From positions 1 to 57,329 of the forward strand of contig JAVBXK010000055.1 of assembly GCA_030824555.1 (NCBI GenBank): 57,329 nt of DNA, given 5' to 3'. Of this stretch, positions 25,616-34,165 are shown in pieces. The DNA comes from a bacterium. Its GTDB lineage: Bacteria; Pseudomonadota; Gammaproteobacteria; Burkholderiales; Burkholderiaceae_C. Numbering within the stretch: position 1 is the stretch's first letter; each line of letters starts with the position of its first letter. The position numbers were made by a program, and so were the translations under genes. A model generated the notes under the pieces. It saw only the letters and a list, made by a program, of their open reading frames with translations, ran no database searches and had not been told where the DNA came from.

Positions 25616-26398
25616 TCAGTGAAAGCGCACCGAGCAGCTGCCCAGCCCACCGATCGACACGCGGAAGTTGTCGCCTGCTTTGGCCGGTGACATGGCGGCC
25701 AATGCGCCCGACAAAATGACTTCGCCGGCCTTCATGCCAATGCCCAGTCGCCCCAGCGTGTTGGCCAGCCAGGCCACCGCGTTGACGGGCGAGCCCAGAG
25801 CGGCAGCACCCGCGCCGGTGCCGATGATTTCGCCGTTTTTCTCCAGCACCATGCCGCAGGTGGAGAGGTCGATGCGGCGGGGGTCCACCGCGCAGTCGCC
25901 CAGCACGAACACGCCGCAGGAGGCGTTGTCAGCCACGGTGTCCTGGATCTTGATCTTCCAGTCGCGGATGCGGGAATCGACGATTTCGAAGCACGGCATC
26001 ACGCACTCGGTGGCGGCCAGCACGTCGGCGTTGCTGATGCCGGGGCCCATGAGGTCTTTTTTCAGGATGAAGGCAATTTCGCCCTCGGCCTTGGGCTGAA
26101 TGAGCGTGGCCGCTTCAATCGACTGGCCTTCGTTGTAGATCATGCCGTCGAGCAGGTAGCCGAAGTCGGGCTGGTACACGCCCAGCATGTTCATGACGGC
26201 TGCCGAGGTGACACCGATCTTTTTGCCCACCACGCGCTCGCCCGCTTGCAAGCGGCGCGACAGCATGCGCTGCTGGATGTGGTAGGCGTTCTCGATGGTG
26301 ATGTCGGAGTGGCGGCTGGTCAGCGGATCGACCACGGTTTGCGTGGTCATGGCGTGATACAGCTCGTCGCCCAGGGTTTCAATCAGTTTGGCATCCAT
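25616..26398 (-). CDS. dmpE: 2-oxopent-4-enoate hydratase
   Basis: 260-residue hydratase that adds water to 2-hydroxypenta-2,4-dienoate to give 4-hydroxy-2-oxovalerate. It is a homologue of DmpH, with the hydratase-type blocks VGKKIGVTSAAVMNMLGVYQPDFG, KAEGEIAFILKKDLMGPG and CVMPCFEIVDSRIRDWKI. The Glu pair in EGEIAF is the metal-binding site. Both branches of the meta pathway converge on this step. Confidence 0.95.
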   Translation of the reverse strand: MDAKLIETLGDELYHAMTTQTVVDPLTSRHSDITIENAYHIQQRMLSRRLQAGERVVGKKIGVTSAAVMNMLGVYQPDFGYLLDGMIYNEGQSIEAATLIQPKAEGEIAFILKKDLMGPGISNADVLAATECVMPCFEIVDSRIRDWKIKIQDTVADNASCGVFVLGDCAVDPRRIDLSTCGMVLEKNGEIIGTGAGAAALGSPVNAVAWLANTLGRLGIGMKAGEVILSGALAAMSPAKAGDNFRVSIGGLGSCSVRFH

Positions 26399-26437
26399 AG
26401 GTCATCAGGTCCGTTGGTTGATGTGAAATGAAAATTG

Positions 26438-26492
26438 CATAATTTTTTGGCTTCTACCGCTTATTTAAAAAGCGAAAGCAGCTATGAAAACT
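26438..26492. repeat. Short palindromic repeat (Comamonadaceae-style), copy 3
   Basis: TTTTTTGGCTTCTACCGCTT followed by ATTTAAAAAGCGAAAGCAGC forms an imperfect palindrome around CGCTTATTTAAAAAGCG. It lies in the gap between dmpD and dmpE inside the phenol operon, so it would be transcribed. Confidence 0.5.
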
Positions 26493-26504
26493 GTAGTTTT
26501 GCCA

Positions 26505-27359
26505 TCAAGCTGTCACCGTATCGGCTTCAGCCAGGAAGTGCTCGACCAGTTGGGCAAAGCGGGCAGCGTGCTCGATTTGCGTCCAGTGCCCGCACTGGCC
26601 AAACACGTGCAGCTGGCTGCGTGGTATCCACTGCGACAGCAGCAGCGAGTTGGCCAGGGGAATCACCTTGTCCTCGCGCCCATGCACCACCAGCGTGTCG
26701 TGGGGCAAGGCACGGATGGCCGCCTCGGGGCTTTGCATGGCATCGACCCAGCGCTGACGCGGGGCCGGGAACATGGCGGCAAACGACTCCTGAAACCCGC
26801 TGCGGATGCTGGCTTGGTAGCGCAGTTGCGCCAGCTCGTCGGTCACCAGCTTGCGGTCAAAGGCAAAGATGTCGAGCAGCTCGCGCATGTGCGCAATGGA
26901 CGGCGTGTAGCCCCACACCGCATCCAGCCCCGGCGTGATGTCAAAGGGCACACCCACGCTGCCCATCAGCACCAGGCGGCGTACACGCGTGGGGTGGGCA
27001 ATGACCAGCGCCAGCGCCAGGGCCCCGCCAAACGAGTTGCCCACCAGGTCGGTCTGGGCAATGTCCAGCGCGTCCAGCAGGTCCACCGCCTGTTGCACCC
27101 ACTTGTCCATGCGGTAGTGGGTGTTGTCGGTGGGATCGGCAGGCCGGTCTGTGTAGCCAAAGCCCACCAGGTCGGGGGCGATGGCGCGGCGCGTCTGGGA
27201 CAGCACGGGCAGCAGCAAACGCCAGTTGGCCCAGGCACTCACGCCAGGGCCAGAGCCGTGCAGCAACAGCACGGGTGCACCCGCGCCCATGTCGTGCACG
27301 TTGCTGTGGAAGGCCCCGGTGCGCACCCGGTTGGCCAGTTCAGGGTTGGTGGTGCTCAT
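26505..27359 (-). CDS. dmpD: 2-hydroxymuconate semialdehyde hydrolase
   Basis: 284-residue alpha/beta hydrolase that cleaves the ketonic ring-fission product (from 3-methylcatechol) or 2-hydroxymuconate semialdehyde. Motifs are LLLHGSGPGVSAWANWR (oxyanion hole), nucleophile GNSFGG, catalytic Asp in VHGREDKVIP and His in GQCGHWTQIEHA, all as in DmpD/XylF. The frame is open to ATGs at 27386 and 27398. I chose 27359 because MSTTNPELANRV aligns with the DmpD start. The more distant ATG is only three bases from a palindromic element, and none of the three has a good ribosome-binding site. Confidence 0.93.
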   Translation of the reverse strand: MSTTNPELANRVRTGAFHSNVHDMGAGAPVLLLHGSGPGVSAWANWRLLLPVLSQTRRAIAPDLVGFGYTDRPADPTDNTHYRMDKWVQQAVDLLDALDIAQTDLVGNSFGGALALALVIAHPTRVRRLVLMGSVGVPFDITPGLDAVWGYTPSIAHMRELLDIFAFDRKLVTDELAQLRYQASIRSGFQESFAAMFPAPRQRWVDAMQSPEAAIRALPHDTLVVHGREDKVIPLANSLLLSQWIPRSQLHVFGQCGHWTQIEHAARFAQLVEHFLAEADTVTA

Positions 27360-27400
27360 GGAATGGTGTTCATGGGAAATGCTCATGGGGTGGGCCATCA

Positions 27401-27559
27401 GAGGCTGAGAGTTTTTCGGGCGTGCCCGAGCAACGCACCAAAACGCGCCTGATCAAGGCGCAAAGCACAGCCATAGCTCGGGCTATGGCGCGCATTTGCA
27501 ACGCCGAGCGGGTGTGTTTTGAGGGGGTGAGCGGGCATGAACGAGAGACTCTCAGCCTC
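27401..27559. repeat. 159-bp near-palindromic element with 12-bp terminal inverted repeats, copy 1
   Basis: Ends are GAGGCTGAGAGT (27401-27412) and ACTCTCAGCCTC (27548-27559), perfect inverted repeats. The interior is also an imperfect inverted repeat centred on CCATAGCTCGGGCTATGG (27471-27488), so a transcript could fold into one long hairpin. It fills almost all of the dmpC-dmpD gap and directly abuts the dmpC stop codon. A second, shortened copy lies at 54718-54852. No coding capacity. It behaves like a nonautonomous mobile repeat. Confidence 0.75.
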
Positions 27560-29020
27560 TTAGTACTTGATCATCACGTTGCGCAGCTCGGTGTAGAACT
27601 CCAGCGAATGCACCCCGCCCTCGCGCCCGATGCCCGACTGCTTGGAGCCACCGAACGGCGTGCGCAGATCGCGCAGGAACCAGCTGTTGATCCAGCACAG
27701 GCCCACCTCGATCTGTGTGGCCAGGCGGCTGGCGCGGCTGATGTCCTGGGTGTAGATGGAAGTGGCCAGCCCGTACCGGGTGTCGTTGGCCATGCGCACG
27801 GCTTCTTCTTCGGTGTCAAACGGCTGGATGTGGCAGCAGGGGCCGAAAATTTCTTCGCGCACCACGCTGGCGGTTTCGGGCAGACCGGTCCAGATGGTGG
27901 GCTCGACCCAGCAGCCGTCTTTCAGGTCGTCGGGCATGTCGGGCACGCCGCCGCCACAGACCACGTTGGCCCCTTCTTCTTTGGCGCGTGCGTAGTACGA
28001 CAGCACCTTTTTCTGGTGAATTTTGCTCACCAGCGGGCCGATTTTGGTGTCGTGGTCAAACGGGCGACCGGGCTTCATGGTCTCGGCCTTGTGCTTGAGC
28101 GCAGCCACAAACTTGTCAAAAATGGGGCGCTCGACGTACACGCGCTCGGTGCCCAGGCAAACCTGACCAGCGTTCTCAAAGACTGAGCGTGTGACGGTAT
28201 TGACGGCGTTTTCAAAATCGCAATCGGCAAACACCAATGCTGCGTTTTTGCCGCCCAGCTCCAGTGACACAGGGCGGATGCCGTCGGCACCGGCCTTCAT
28301 GATGGCGGTGCCGGTTTTGGTTTCGCCGGTGAAGGTGATGCCGTTCACGCCCTGGTGCGCGGTCAGGAATGAACCCGCCGAATTGACCCCGAAGCCGTTG
28401 ACCACGTTGTACACGCCGGGGGGCACGCCCACCTTGTTCATCACCTCACCCAGCAGGGTGGCGGTGCTGGGGGTGGCCTCGGAAGGCTTGACCACCACGG
28501 TGTTGCCACAGGCCAGTGCGGGGCCGCACTTCCAGGTCATGAGCAGCAGCGGCAAATTCCAGGGGCAGATGATGGCAATGACCCCGCGCGGCGTGCGCAC
28601 GCCGTAGCTGCGCGCGGTTTTGCCGTCGGGCGTGCGCATCTCGAACGATTCGGTCGACACGTTTTTGATGGTGTCGGTGAAGATTTTGAAGTTGGCCGCG
28701 CCGCGCGGGATGTCGATGTGCGAGGCCAGGTGTGCGGGCTTGCCGGTGTCGGCCACCTCGGCTTGCAAGAAATCATCAAAGCGGTGGTTGATTTCGGCCA
28801 CCAGGCCGTCGAGCATGGCGCACCGGTCCACCACCGACAGCTTGCCCCAGGGACCGTGCAAGGCGGCGCGGGCGGCGGCCACGGCGGCATCCACTTCAGG
28901 CTGGCCCGCTTCATGGACCATGCCGATCAGCGAGTTGTCAACGGGGTTGCGTTTTTCGTAGGTTTTGCCGCTGACGTTGGTGACGTACTCGCCGTTGATG
29001 AAGTTCTTGATGTCTTTCAT
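27560..29020 (-). CDS. dmpC: 2-hydroxymuconic semialdehyde dehydrogenase
   Basis: 486-residue NAD-dependent aldehyde dehydrogenase, the usual DmpC/XylG length. It oxidises 2-hydroxymuconate semialdehyde to 2-hydroxymuconate, opening the oxalocrotonate branch. The general base Glu is in LELGGKNAALVFADCD, the catalytic Cys in NAGQVCLGTERVYV and NAD binding in TFTGETKTGTAIM. The ATG at 29020 (MKDIKNFINGEYV) is preferred over 29035 because it gives the family start. It is followed at once by the palindromic repeat. Confidence 0.96.
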   Translation of the reverse strand: MKDIKNFINGEYVTNVSGKTYEKRNPVDNSLIGMVHEAGQPEVDAAVAAARAALHGPWGKLSVVDRCAMLDGLVAEINHRFDDFLQAEVADTGKPAHLASHIDIPRGAANFKIFTDTIKNVSTESFEMRTPDGKTARSYGVRTPRGVIAIICPWNLPLLLMTWKCGPALACGNTVVVKPSEATPSTATLLGEVMNKVGVPPGVYNVVNGFGVNSAGSFLTAHQGVNGITFTGETKTGTAIMKAGADGIRPVSLELGGKNAALVFADCDFENAVNTVTRSVFENAGQVCLGTERVYVERPIFDKFVAALKHKAETMKPGRPFDHDTKIGPLVSKIHQKKVLSYYARAKEEGANVVCGGGVPDMPDDLKDGCWVEPTIWTGLPETASVVREEIFGPCCHIQPFDTEEEAVRMANDTRYGLATSIYTQDISRASRLATQIEVGLCWINSWFLRDLRTPFGGSKQSGIGREGGVHSLEFYTELRNVMIKY

Positions 29021-29058
29021 GTTTCTCTCTCTCAAAAAAGGGGATGGAACGTGGGCCG

Positions 29059-29502
29059 CTAGCCCATCGACGCGATGGCCGCCAGCCCGGCGCGGGCACA
29101 GTCTTCGTCTTGCTGTTCAGAGCCACCGGACACCCCGATGCCGCCCATGCGCTGGCCATCGCCACCGCCACCTTCACCGATGGGCACCCCCCCACCAAAG
29201 CCCACAAACCGTGGCCGCAGCACAAGGCCTTCGCGCACAGCGGCAGAGTGCTGCTGCAGCACCGCATGCCACTGGCTGGTGGCCAGGCCGAAACTGACGG
29301 CGGTGTAGGCTTTGTCGATGGCGATGTCCACCGAATGCAACGGTGCACCCGGCATGCGCAAAAACGCCGCCAACGTACCGCCGGGGTCCACCACGGCCAC
29401 GTTGATGCGGATGCCCAGACGCTCGGCATGCACCACCGCTGCACGCGCAGCGGTGGCCGCAGCCTCCCATCCGATCACCGATTGGGTGTGCGCCACTGGC
29501 AT
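29059..29502 (-). CDS. GlcG/HbpS family protein
   Basis: 147-residue single-domain protein of the GlcG/HbpS (DUF336) family, with VHAERLGIRINVAVVDPGGTLAAFLRMPGA and the Gly-rich FGGGVPIGEGGGG segment. Members bind haem or small ligands, and one often sits inside aromatic meta-cleavage operons with no proven function. Its ATG overlaps the stop of the catechol dioxygenase gene (TGATG), so the two are translationally coupled. A role in protecting or reactivating the oxygen-sensitive dioxygenase is sometimes considered, but here it is speculation. Confidence 0.88.
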   Translation of the reverse strand: MPVAHTQSVIGWEAAATAARAAVVHAERLGIRINVAVVDPGGTLAAFLRMPGAPLHSVDIAIDKAYTAVSFGLATSQWHAVLQQHSAAVREGLVLRPRFVGFGGGVPIGEGGGGDGQRMGGIGVSGGSEQQDEDCARAGLAAIASMG

Positions 29503-30428
29503 CAGGTCACGACGCTCAGGAAGGCTGGGTTGAGCTTGCGGTCGTGGTAGAAAATGCCGCGCCCCACGTGCTCCCAGCTCCAGGTGACGGGCTGCATGTC
29601 GGGGTAGTGGTCGTAGCCGCCACAGAAGGTCTCCAGGCGGTTGCCTGACGGGTCGAAGAAATAGATGGTGGTGCCCTGGGTGATGCCGTGGCGCGTGGGC
29701 CCGATGTCGATGGACACGCGGTTGATGCTCATGATGTCAGCGGCGCGCAGCACATGCTCCCAGCTGCCCATCTGGAAGGCCACGTGGTGCAGCTTGCCGT
29801 CTTCGGCGTGGCGCACCATGGCAATGTCATGGGCCTTGGCGCTGCAGGTCAGCCAGACCGCCAGGTCGGTGGCACCGTCTTCGAGCTTGACGCGCTCCAC
29901 CAGGTTGAAGCCCAGCACCTCTTCAAACAGTTTGCGCGAACCGTCGATGTCGCCACCGTACAGCAGCGCGTGGTCCATGCGAATGGGGCGGATGCCCTTG
30001 CCGTCGATCACGTCTACCTCGGGGTCGTTGCAGCCGGTGACGCTGCCCACATCGGTCTTGTCAGCAAACAGTTCGATGGTGTGGCCAGTGGGAATCTGAA
30101 AGCGCACGCGCTCGCCGGTTTCAAGCATGTCGCCAGCGGGAATGCGCTCGGTGGCCACGCCATAGGCTTTGAGCTTGCCGTCCAGCTCTTCCAAAGTCGC
30201 TTTGTTCAGCACTTTGTAGCCAAAAAAATCAATGCCGGCACGGTCGGCCTGGCGCAGCACGATGCTGTTGTGGTCGCGCTCGGCGCGGGTCTTGAAGTAG
30301 ACGCGGCCCGACGCGTCGCGCCCGGTTTCCATCAGACCCATCACGTCGGTATAGAACTTGACCGACTCGTCCATGTCGAGCACGCGCAATTGGGCGTGGC
30401 CCGGACGCAAAACACCTGTCATTGCCAT
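29502..30428 (-). CDS. dmpB: Catechol 2,3-dioxygenase
   Basis: 308-residue extradiol dioxygenase that opens catechol and methylcatechols by meta cleavage using Fe(II) and O2. It has two vicinal-oxygen-chelate repeats; the C-terminal one carries His153 (RMDHALLYG), His214 (GKLHHVAFQ) and Glu266 (NRLETFCGGYDHYP) as iron ligands. The overall pattern is XylE/DmpB-like. ATG at 30428 follows GGAGA. It is directly downstream of the ferredoxin (DmpQ-like) that in related systems reduces the inactivated ferric enzyme. Confidence 0.97.
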   Translation of the reverse strand: MAMTGVLRPGHAQLRVLDMDESVKFYTDVMGLMETGRDASGRVYFKTRAERDHNSIVLRQADRAGIDFFGYKVLNKATLEELDGKLKAYGVATERIPAGDMLETGERVRFQIPTGHTIELFADKTDVGSVTGCNDPEVDVIDGKGIRPIRMDHALLYGGDIDGSRKLFEEVLGFNLVERVKLEDGATDLAVWLTCSAKAHDIAMVRHAEDGKLHHVAFQMGSWEHVLRAADIMSINRVSIDIGPTRHGITQGTTIYFFDPSGNRLETFCGGYDHYPDMQPVTWSWEHVGRGIFYHDRKLNPAFLSVVT

Positions 30429-30449
30429 TTTGTTGTCTCCAGTTTGTCG

Positions 30450-30791
30450 TCAGGTTGATACAGAAGGAACGCCTGACGGTTCAACCGCCCGACAGACGTT
30501 TTTTTTCATTTTTCCGATCACGCGCAAGGCGATGGGGCCACTCGGGCGCACCCGGCATGCCAGCACGCAGCCCTGGGCTTCGTCTGCTTCGCTGACGTGT
30601 TCGCGGCTCATGACCCGCTTGGTGTAGGTGCCACTGAGCACCTGCACCTTGCACACCCCGCAGCCGCCTCCCCGGCACCCCACGGGGATGCCTTTTCGGC
30701 CCAGGGATTCCATGCCTTCGAGCAGGGTCAGGCTGTCTGAGCAGCGGTAGGTGCTGCCGTCGTCTTCGATGGTCACTGTGTGCAGGGCCAT
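30450..30791 (-). CDS. dmpQ: Chloroplast-type ferredoxin (XylT/DmpQ)
   Basis: 113-residue plant-type [2Fe-2S] ferredoxin. Ligands are in GCRGGGCGVCKVQVLSG plus the distal Cys in GCVLACRVRP. In xyl and dmp pathways this protein re-reduces the iron of catechol 2,3-dioxygenase after suicide inactivation by substituted catechols, and its position just before dmpB fits. ATG at 30791 gives MALHTVTIEDDGS and lies four bases after the dmpP stop; the longer upstream frame overlaps dmpP and is rejected. Confidence 0.94.
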   Translation of the reverse strand: MALHTVTIEDDGSTYRCSDSLTLLEGMESLGRKGIPVGCRGGGCGVCKVQVLSGTYTKRVMSREHVSEADEAQGCVLACRVRPSGPIALRVIGKMKKNVCRAVEPSGVPSVST

Positions 30792-30795
30792 GGCA

Positions 30796-31869
30796 TCAGA
30801 TCTTGCGAAACAGGGGGCTGCGCACCTGCTGCGCATCGGCCGCCGAGATGAACTTCTCGGTGTAGATGTCGCGCTCGAACAGGCGGCCCTGCATGAGCGT
30901 GGTGATGCAGGCATCGATCATCAGCGGGGGGCCGCACAGGTAGGCCTTGCGGCCCCTGAAGTCGTTGGCAAAGTGCGCCTTGGCCGCGTCATGCACAAAG
31001 CCGCGTGCACCGGTCCAGCCACTGTCCTCGGGCTCGTTCGAGAGCACGGGCACGTAGGTGAAGTGGTCATGCTGCGCGGCCAGTGCCACGAACTCGCTGT
31101 GGTGGTACAGCTCGGCTTGGCTGCGCGCGCCGTTGACCAGCGCAATGGGGCGCGTGCAGCCCTTTTCCAGCAAGTCCAGGATCATCGACCGGGGGCTGGA
31201 CAGGCCCGAGCCGCCTGCCAGAAACAGGTAGGGCAGTTGCTCGGCTTCGTGTTGCGACTGGCGCACAAAGAAGCGCCCATACGGCCCGCTGAAGCGCACG
31301 GTGTCGCCGCACTGAAGGGTGTCATGCACCCAGCCGGTGGCCGCACCGCCTGGCACGCGGCGGATGTTGAGTTCAATTTCGCCCGCAGACGACGGCGCAC
31401 TGGCAATGGAGAACGCCCGGCACTGCGCCTCGCCCGGCACCGAGAGGTTGATGTACTGGCCCGCCTGGAACACCATGGCTGCAGGCGCGTCCAGCTTGAT
31501 CCACACACCTTTGACGGTGGGGGTCAGGCTTTCGATGCGTGTCACCGTGCCGCGATAGTCCTGCACGGGCAGGTTCAGTGCATCGGGCTCTTCTTCGATT
31601 TCGGCATCGATGGTGACATCGGACTCCAGCGTCGCGCAGCAGGCCAGGGCTTTGCCCTCTTCGCGCTCGTAGTCCATGAGCGCGAAGTTGGACGCGGCCC
31701 CGTGATCGACCTCACCTTCGGTGATGCCGATCTTGCAGGTAGCGCACAGGCCATGGCAGCAGGCGTGCGGCAAAAAGATGCCTGCACGCAGGGCCGCGTC
31801 GAGGATGGTTTGACCCGCCTCGACATCGAGCACCTGCCCGGTCGATTCAATGGTGAGTTGATACGTCAT
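30796..31869 (-). CDS. dmpP: Phenol hydroxylase reductase, FAD/[2Fe-2S]
   Basis: 357-residue electron-transfer component P5. The N-terminal plant-type ferredoxin domain has CCHGLCATCKIGIT and a distal Cys in ALACCATL. The FAD domain contains CRAFSIAS and the NAD domain FLAGGSGLSSPRSM and AYLCGPPLM. It passes electrons from NADH directly to the DmpLNO hydroxylase without a Rieske protein, unlike the TmoC/TmoF chain in this window. It starts 15 bases after the dmpO stop. Confidence 0.97.
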   Translation of the reverse strand: MTYQLTIESTGQVLDVEAGQTILDAALRAGIFLPHACCHGLCATCKIGITEGEVDHGAASNFALMDYEREEGKALACCATLESDVTIDAEIEEEPDALNLPVQDYRGTVTRIESLTPTVKGVWIKLDAPAAMVFQAGQYINLSVPGEAQCRAFSIASAPSSAGEIELNIRRVPGGAATGWVHDTLQCGDTVRFSGPYGRFFVRQSQHEAEQLPYLFLAGGSGLSSPRSMILDLLEKGCTRPIALVNGARSQAELYHHSEFVALAAQHDHFTYVPVLSNEPEDSGWTGARGFVHDAAKAHFANDFRGRKAYLCGPPLMIDACITTLMQGRLFERDIYTEKFISAADAQQVRSPLFRKI

Positions 31870-31884
31870 CAGCTCTGCACACGC

Positions 31885-32241
31885 TCAGTTGCACGAACCG
31901 TTCAGGCCGTTGAGGCCCGGCGTGCGAAAGCGGATCACGTCCTTGTGGCCCAAGCCGTTGTCGGCCAGCGACTTGTCGGCATCGGGTTGCCAGGGCTTGC
32001 CGGACTTGAACCACTCGGCCTGTGTCCAGTCGATCTTGGCGAAATCGGGGTGGGCACCGAACACGCCGGGCAATGGCCCGGCCAGCATGTCGCCAAATTT
32101 CAGGGTGGGCGGCAGCGGCAGGCAAAACGGGGCGCAGAACATGAGGTGGTCTTCCCAGCCGATGTAGAGCAACGGTGCCGGGAGCGTGTCGGCGGTGTCC
32201 TTCTGGATGAAGGGATAGGGGCGAACGGAAGTGATGGCCAT
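31885..32241 (-). CDS. dmpO: Phenol hydroxylase P4 (gamma) subunit
   Basis: 118-residue small hydroxylase subunit. The sequence MAITSVRPYPFIQKDTAD, the middle FCLPLPPTLKFGDMLAGPLPGVFGAHPDF and the C-terminal HKDVIRFRTPGLNG match the DmpO/PhhO family. The start is fixed at the ATG at 32241 by family N-terminus and a ribosome-binding GGAGA just upstream; the frame otherwise opens inside dmpN. It completes the DmpLNO complex. Confidence 0.94.
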   Translation of the reverse strand: MAITSVRPYPFIQKDTADTLPAPLLYIGWEDHLMFCAPFCLPLPPTLKFGDMLAGPLPGVFGAHPDFAKIDWTQAEWFKSGKPWQPDADKSLADNGLGHKDVIRFRTPGLNGLNGSCN

Positions 32242-32269
32242 GATGTGGGTGTCTCCTGGTGTGTGGGCT

Positions 32270-33817
32270 TCAGTTGCCCTTGGCGAGATCGCGCCAGGCC
32301 TGGAAGTTCTTCTGGTCTTGCGAGCCTTCAAAGTCGAGGTTGTCGCGCCCGAATTCCATGCGGTACCACTTGAGCACTTCGGCCAGCGGGTTGAAGTCGG
32401 GTGCTGTGGGGTCGGCCTCTGGCGTGAAGCAGTTGCCCTGGTAGATCTGGTGCACCGGCATCCAGGCCTGGATGTACTTCTCAGGCTCGTGGTCAAAGAT
32501 GCCTTTGCAGCCGTCCGAGCAGAAGTGGTACTTCATGCCGTGGTAGTCGGACTCGCGGTAGCAAATCTTGCTCGGGTCATCCGGCTCGGTGAAGAGCATC
32601 GGGATCTGGCAGGTCTGGCACAGCATGGGCAGCGTGGTGTTGTAAAAACGCCTGCCTTCTGCGGCTTCCTTGGCCCAGTGCTCAAAGCGTGGGCGGTAGT
32701 ACTTGTCGAAGGTGTCGGGGTACTTTTCCGACAGCCATTGCATTTCGGACTCGGAAGGGGTCCAGGTGTGGAACGGGGCGGCTGCGCCGTAGTTGTAGAA
32801 GGTGGCCCAGGCCTGGTGGGAAATGTGGTCCTTGTCTTTGCAGGCCTGCTCCCAGCCTTTGGGAACGGTGATGCCGTAGCGCGCCAGGTCGGCAAACAGG
32901 GCACCGCCGTTTTCTTCGGCATAGGTCTCCCAGGCTTCCTTCCAGCTCATCACGCGCTTGGGCAGCATGTAGTCCATCATCATGGCCACGAGGGTGAGCA
33001 CCCGGTAACCGCGCCAGAACCACTTGTCGATCCAGCGCTGCACGATGGGGAGGTTGTCCGGGTCCTGTTCCAAGATGAACTTGATCATCTCCAGACCCAG
33101 CGTCATGTGGCGCGCTTCGTCGCTTTGTGCCGAGAAGCCAAAGGCCATGGCCGCCATGTCGCCGTTGTAGGCCGCGCCTGAGACGAACGGCACAAACAGC
33201 AGGTTGGTCAGCACGTACTCGAACGCAAAGCCAATGGACACCATGAACTCGAACGGGCCAGCGGTGACGGCATCGTCAAAGAACGACTTGGGCACTGACA
33301 GGTACCACACGCGGTCGTGCTGGTGGCGGAAGTTCTGGAAGCCGTTGTAGAACTTGTTGTAGTTCGACATGGCATGAACTTGCGTCTGCGAGTGCCGGAT
33401 TTCATCCAGCGACTGCATCATGCAAGCCACGCGCGGGCCCGCCCCGGCAAACTGCCGCCCCACGTGGGCAAAGCCCCGGTGCGCCATGTATTCCAGCGGG
33501 GACACACCGGTCATGAACAGCTTGAGCGCGTTGATGTAACGTGCGTCGGTGACCTGCAGATGCCCGTTGTTCTGGTTGAACGCGTCGATGATGGCGTAAA
33601 GCTTTTTCTCCTTCTCGGCCTGGTACTTCCAGTAGGCATCCATCGTCAGGCGGAACGGGTCTTCGAACTTGCTCCAGTCGTGGATCTTGATGCCCTCGTA
33701 CGTCAGGTACGGGTAGATGTCGGTCTTTTTCTGGTAGCTGGGCTCCCAGTCCAGATCGCGCGTCATCAGGTTGTAGCGGTCTTTCAGGTTGAGCTTTTTG
33801 CTGACTTTCATGTCCAT
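32270..33817 (-). CDS. dmpN: Phenol hydroxylase P3, catalytic alpha subunit
   Basis: 515-residue diiron subunit that ortho-hydroxylates phenol and cresols to catechols. Iron ligands are Glu109 (SPLEYMAHR), Glu139 and His142 (SLDEIRHSQ), Glu200 (GFAFEYV), and Glu234 and His237 (QSDEARHMT). A YHS-like C-terminal segment has Cys-x2-Cys (LCQTCQIPM) and HFCSDGCKGIF. GGAGA seven bases before the ATG at 33817 favours it over the Met two codons further in. Confidence 0.97.
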   Translation of the reverse strand: MDMKVSKKLNLKDRYNLMTRDLDWEPSYQKKTDIYPYLTYEGIKIHDWSKFEDPFRLTMDAYWKYQAEKEKKLYAIIDAFNQNNGHLQVTDARYINALKLFMTGVSPLEYMAHRGFAHVGRQFAGAGPRVACMMQSLDEIRHSQTQVHAMSNYNKFYNGFQNFRHQHDRVWYLSVPKSFFDDAVTAGPFEFMVSIGFAFEYVLTNLLFVPFVSGAAYNGDMAAMAFGFSAQSDEARHMTLGLEMIKFILEQDPDNLPIVQRWIDKWFWRGYRVLTLVAMMMDYMLPKRVMSWKEAWETYAEENGGALFADLARYGITVPKGWEQACKDKDHISHQAWATFYNYGAAAPFHTWTPSESEMQWLSEKYPDTFDKYYRPRFEHWAKEAAEGRRFYNTTLPMLCQTCQIPMLFTEPDDPSKICYRESDYHGMKYHFCSDGCKGIFDHEPEKYIQAWMPVHQIYQGNCFTPEADPTAPDFNPLAEVLKWYRMEFGRDNLDFEGSQDQKNFQAWRDLAKGN

Positions 33818-33876
33818 GGTGTGTCTCCGGTTGGCTTGTTTTGGCTTGAGTGGTGTCTGTGCGGCAAGGTGCGCGG

Positions 33877-34146
33877 TCAGTGTTTCCAGCTCAGCGTAAA
33901 GTCGTCATCGGTTTCGTCGATGTGGCCGGTGAGCGTGATGAGGTTGATGTGCAGTTCCTGCAAATCGAAGGGGCGGCCCATCTGCTCTTCCACCGTGCTG
34001 CGCCGGATGACCATGGTGTCGGGCACGTCGATGCGCACCATGGCAGGCTGGAAATTGACCACGGCAGTGGGGTTGTCAGCCACGATGGCATCAACGATGC
34101 AGCGTGTTTCTTCGTTCCGTTGGAATGCAATGAATACGTTTGACAT
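33877..34146 (-). CDS. dmpM: Phenol hydroxylase P2 activator protein
   Basis: 89-residue cofactorless effector of the MmoB/TmoD family required for efficient hydroxylation. MSNVFIAFQRNEETRCIVDAI and VIRRSTVEEQMGRPFDLQELHINLITLTGHIDE match DmpM. The ATG at 34146 follows GGAGCACATCCC. Compare TmoD in the convergent operon, a distant paralogue. Confidence 0.95.
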   Translation of the reverse strand: MSNVFIAFQRNEETRCIVDAIVADNPTAVVNFQPAMVRIDVPDTMVIRRSTVEEQMGRPFDLQELHINLITLTGHIDETDDDFTLSWKH

Positions 34147-34165
34147 GGGATGTGCTCCGGTGGGG

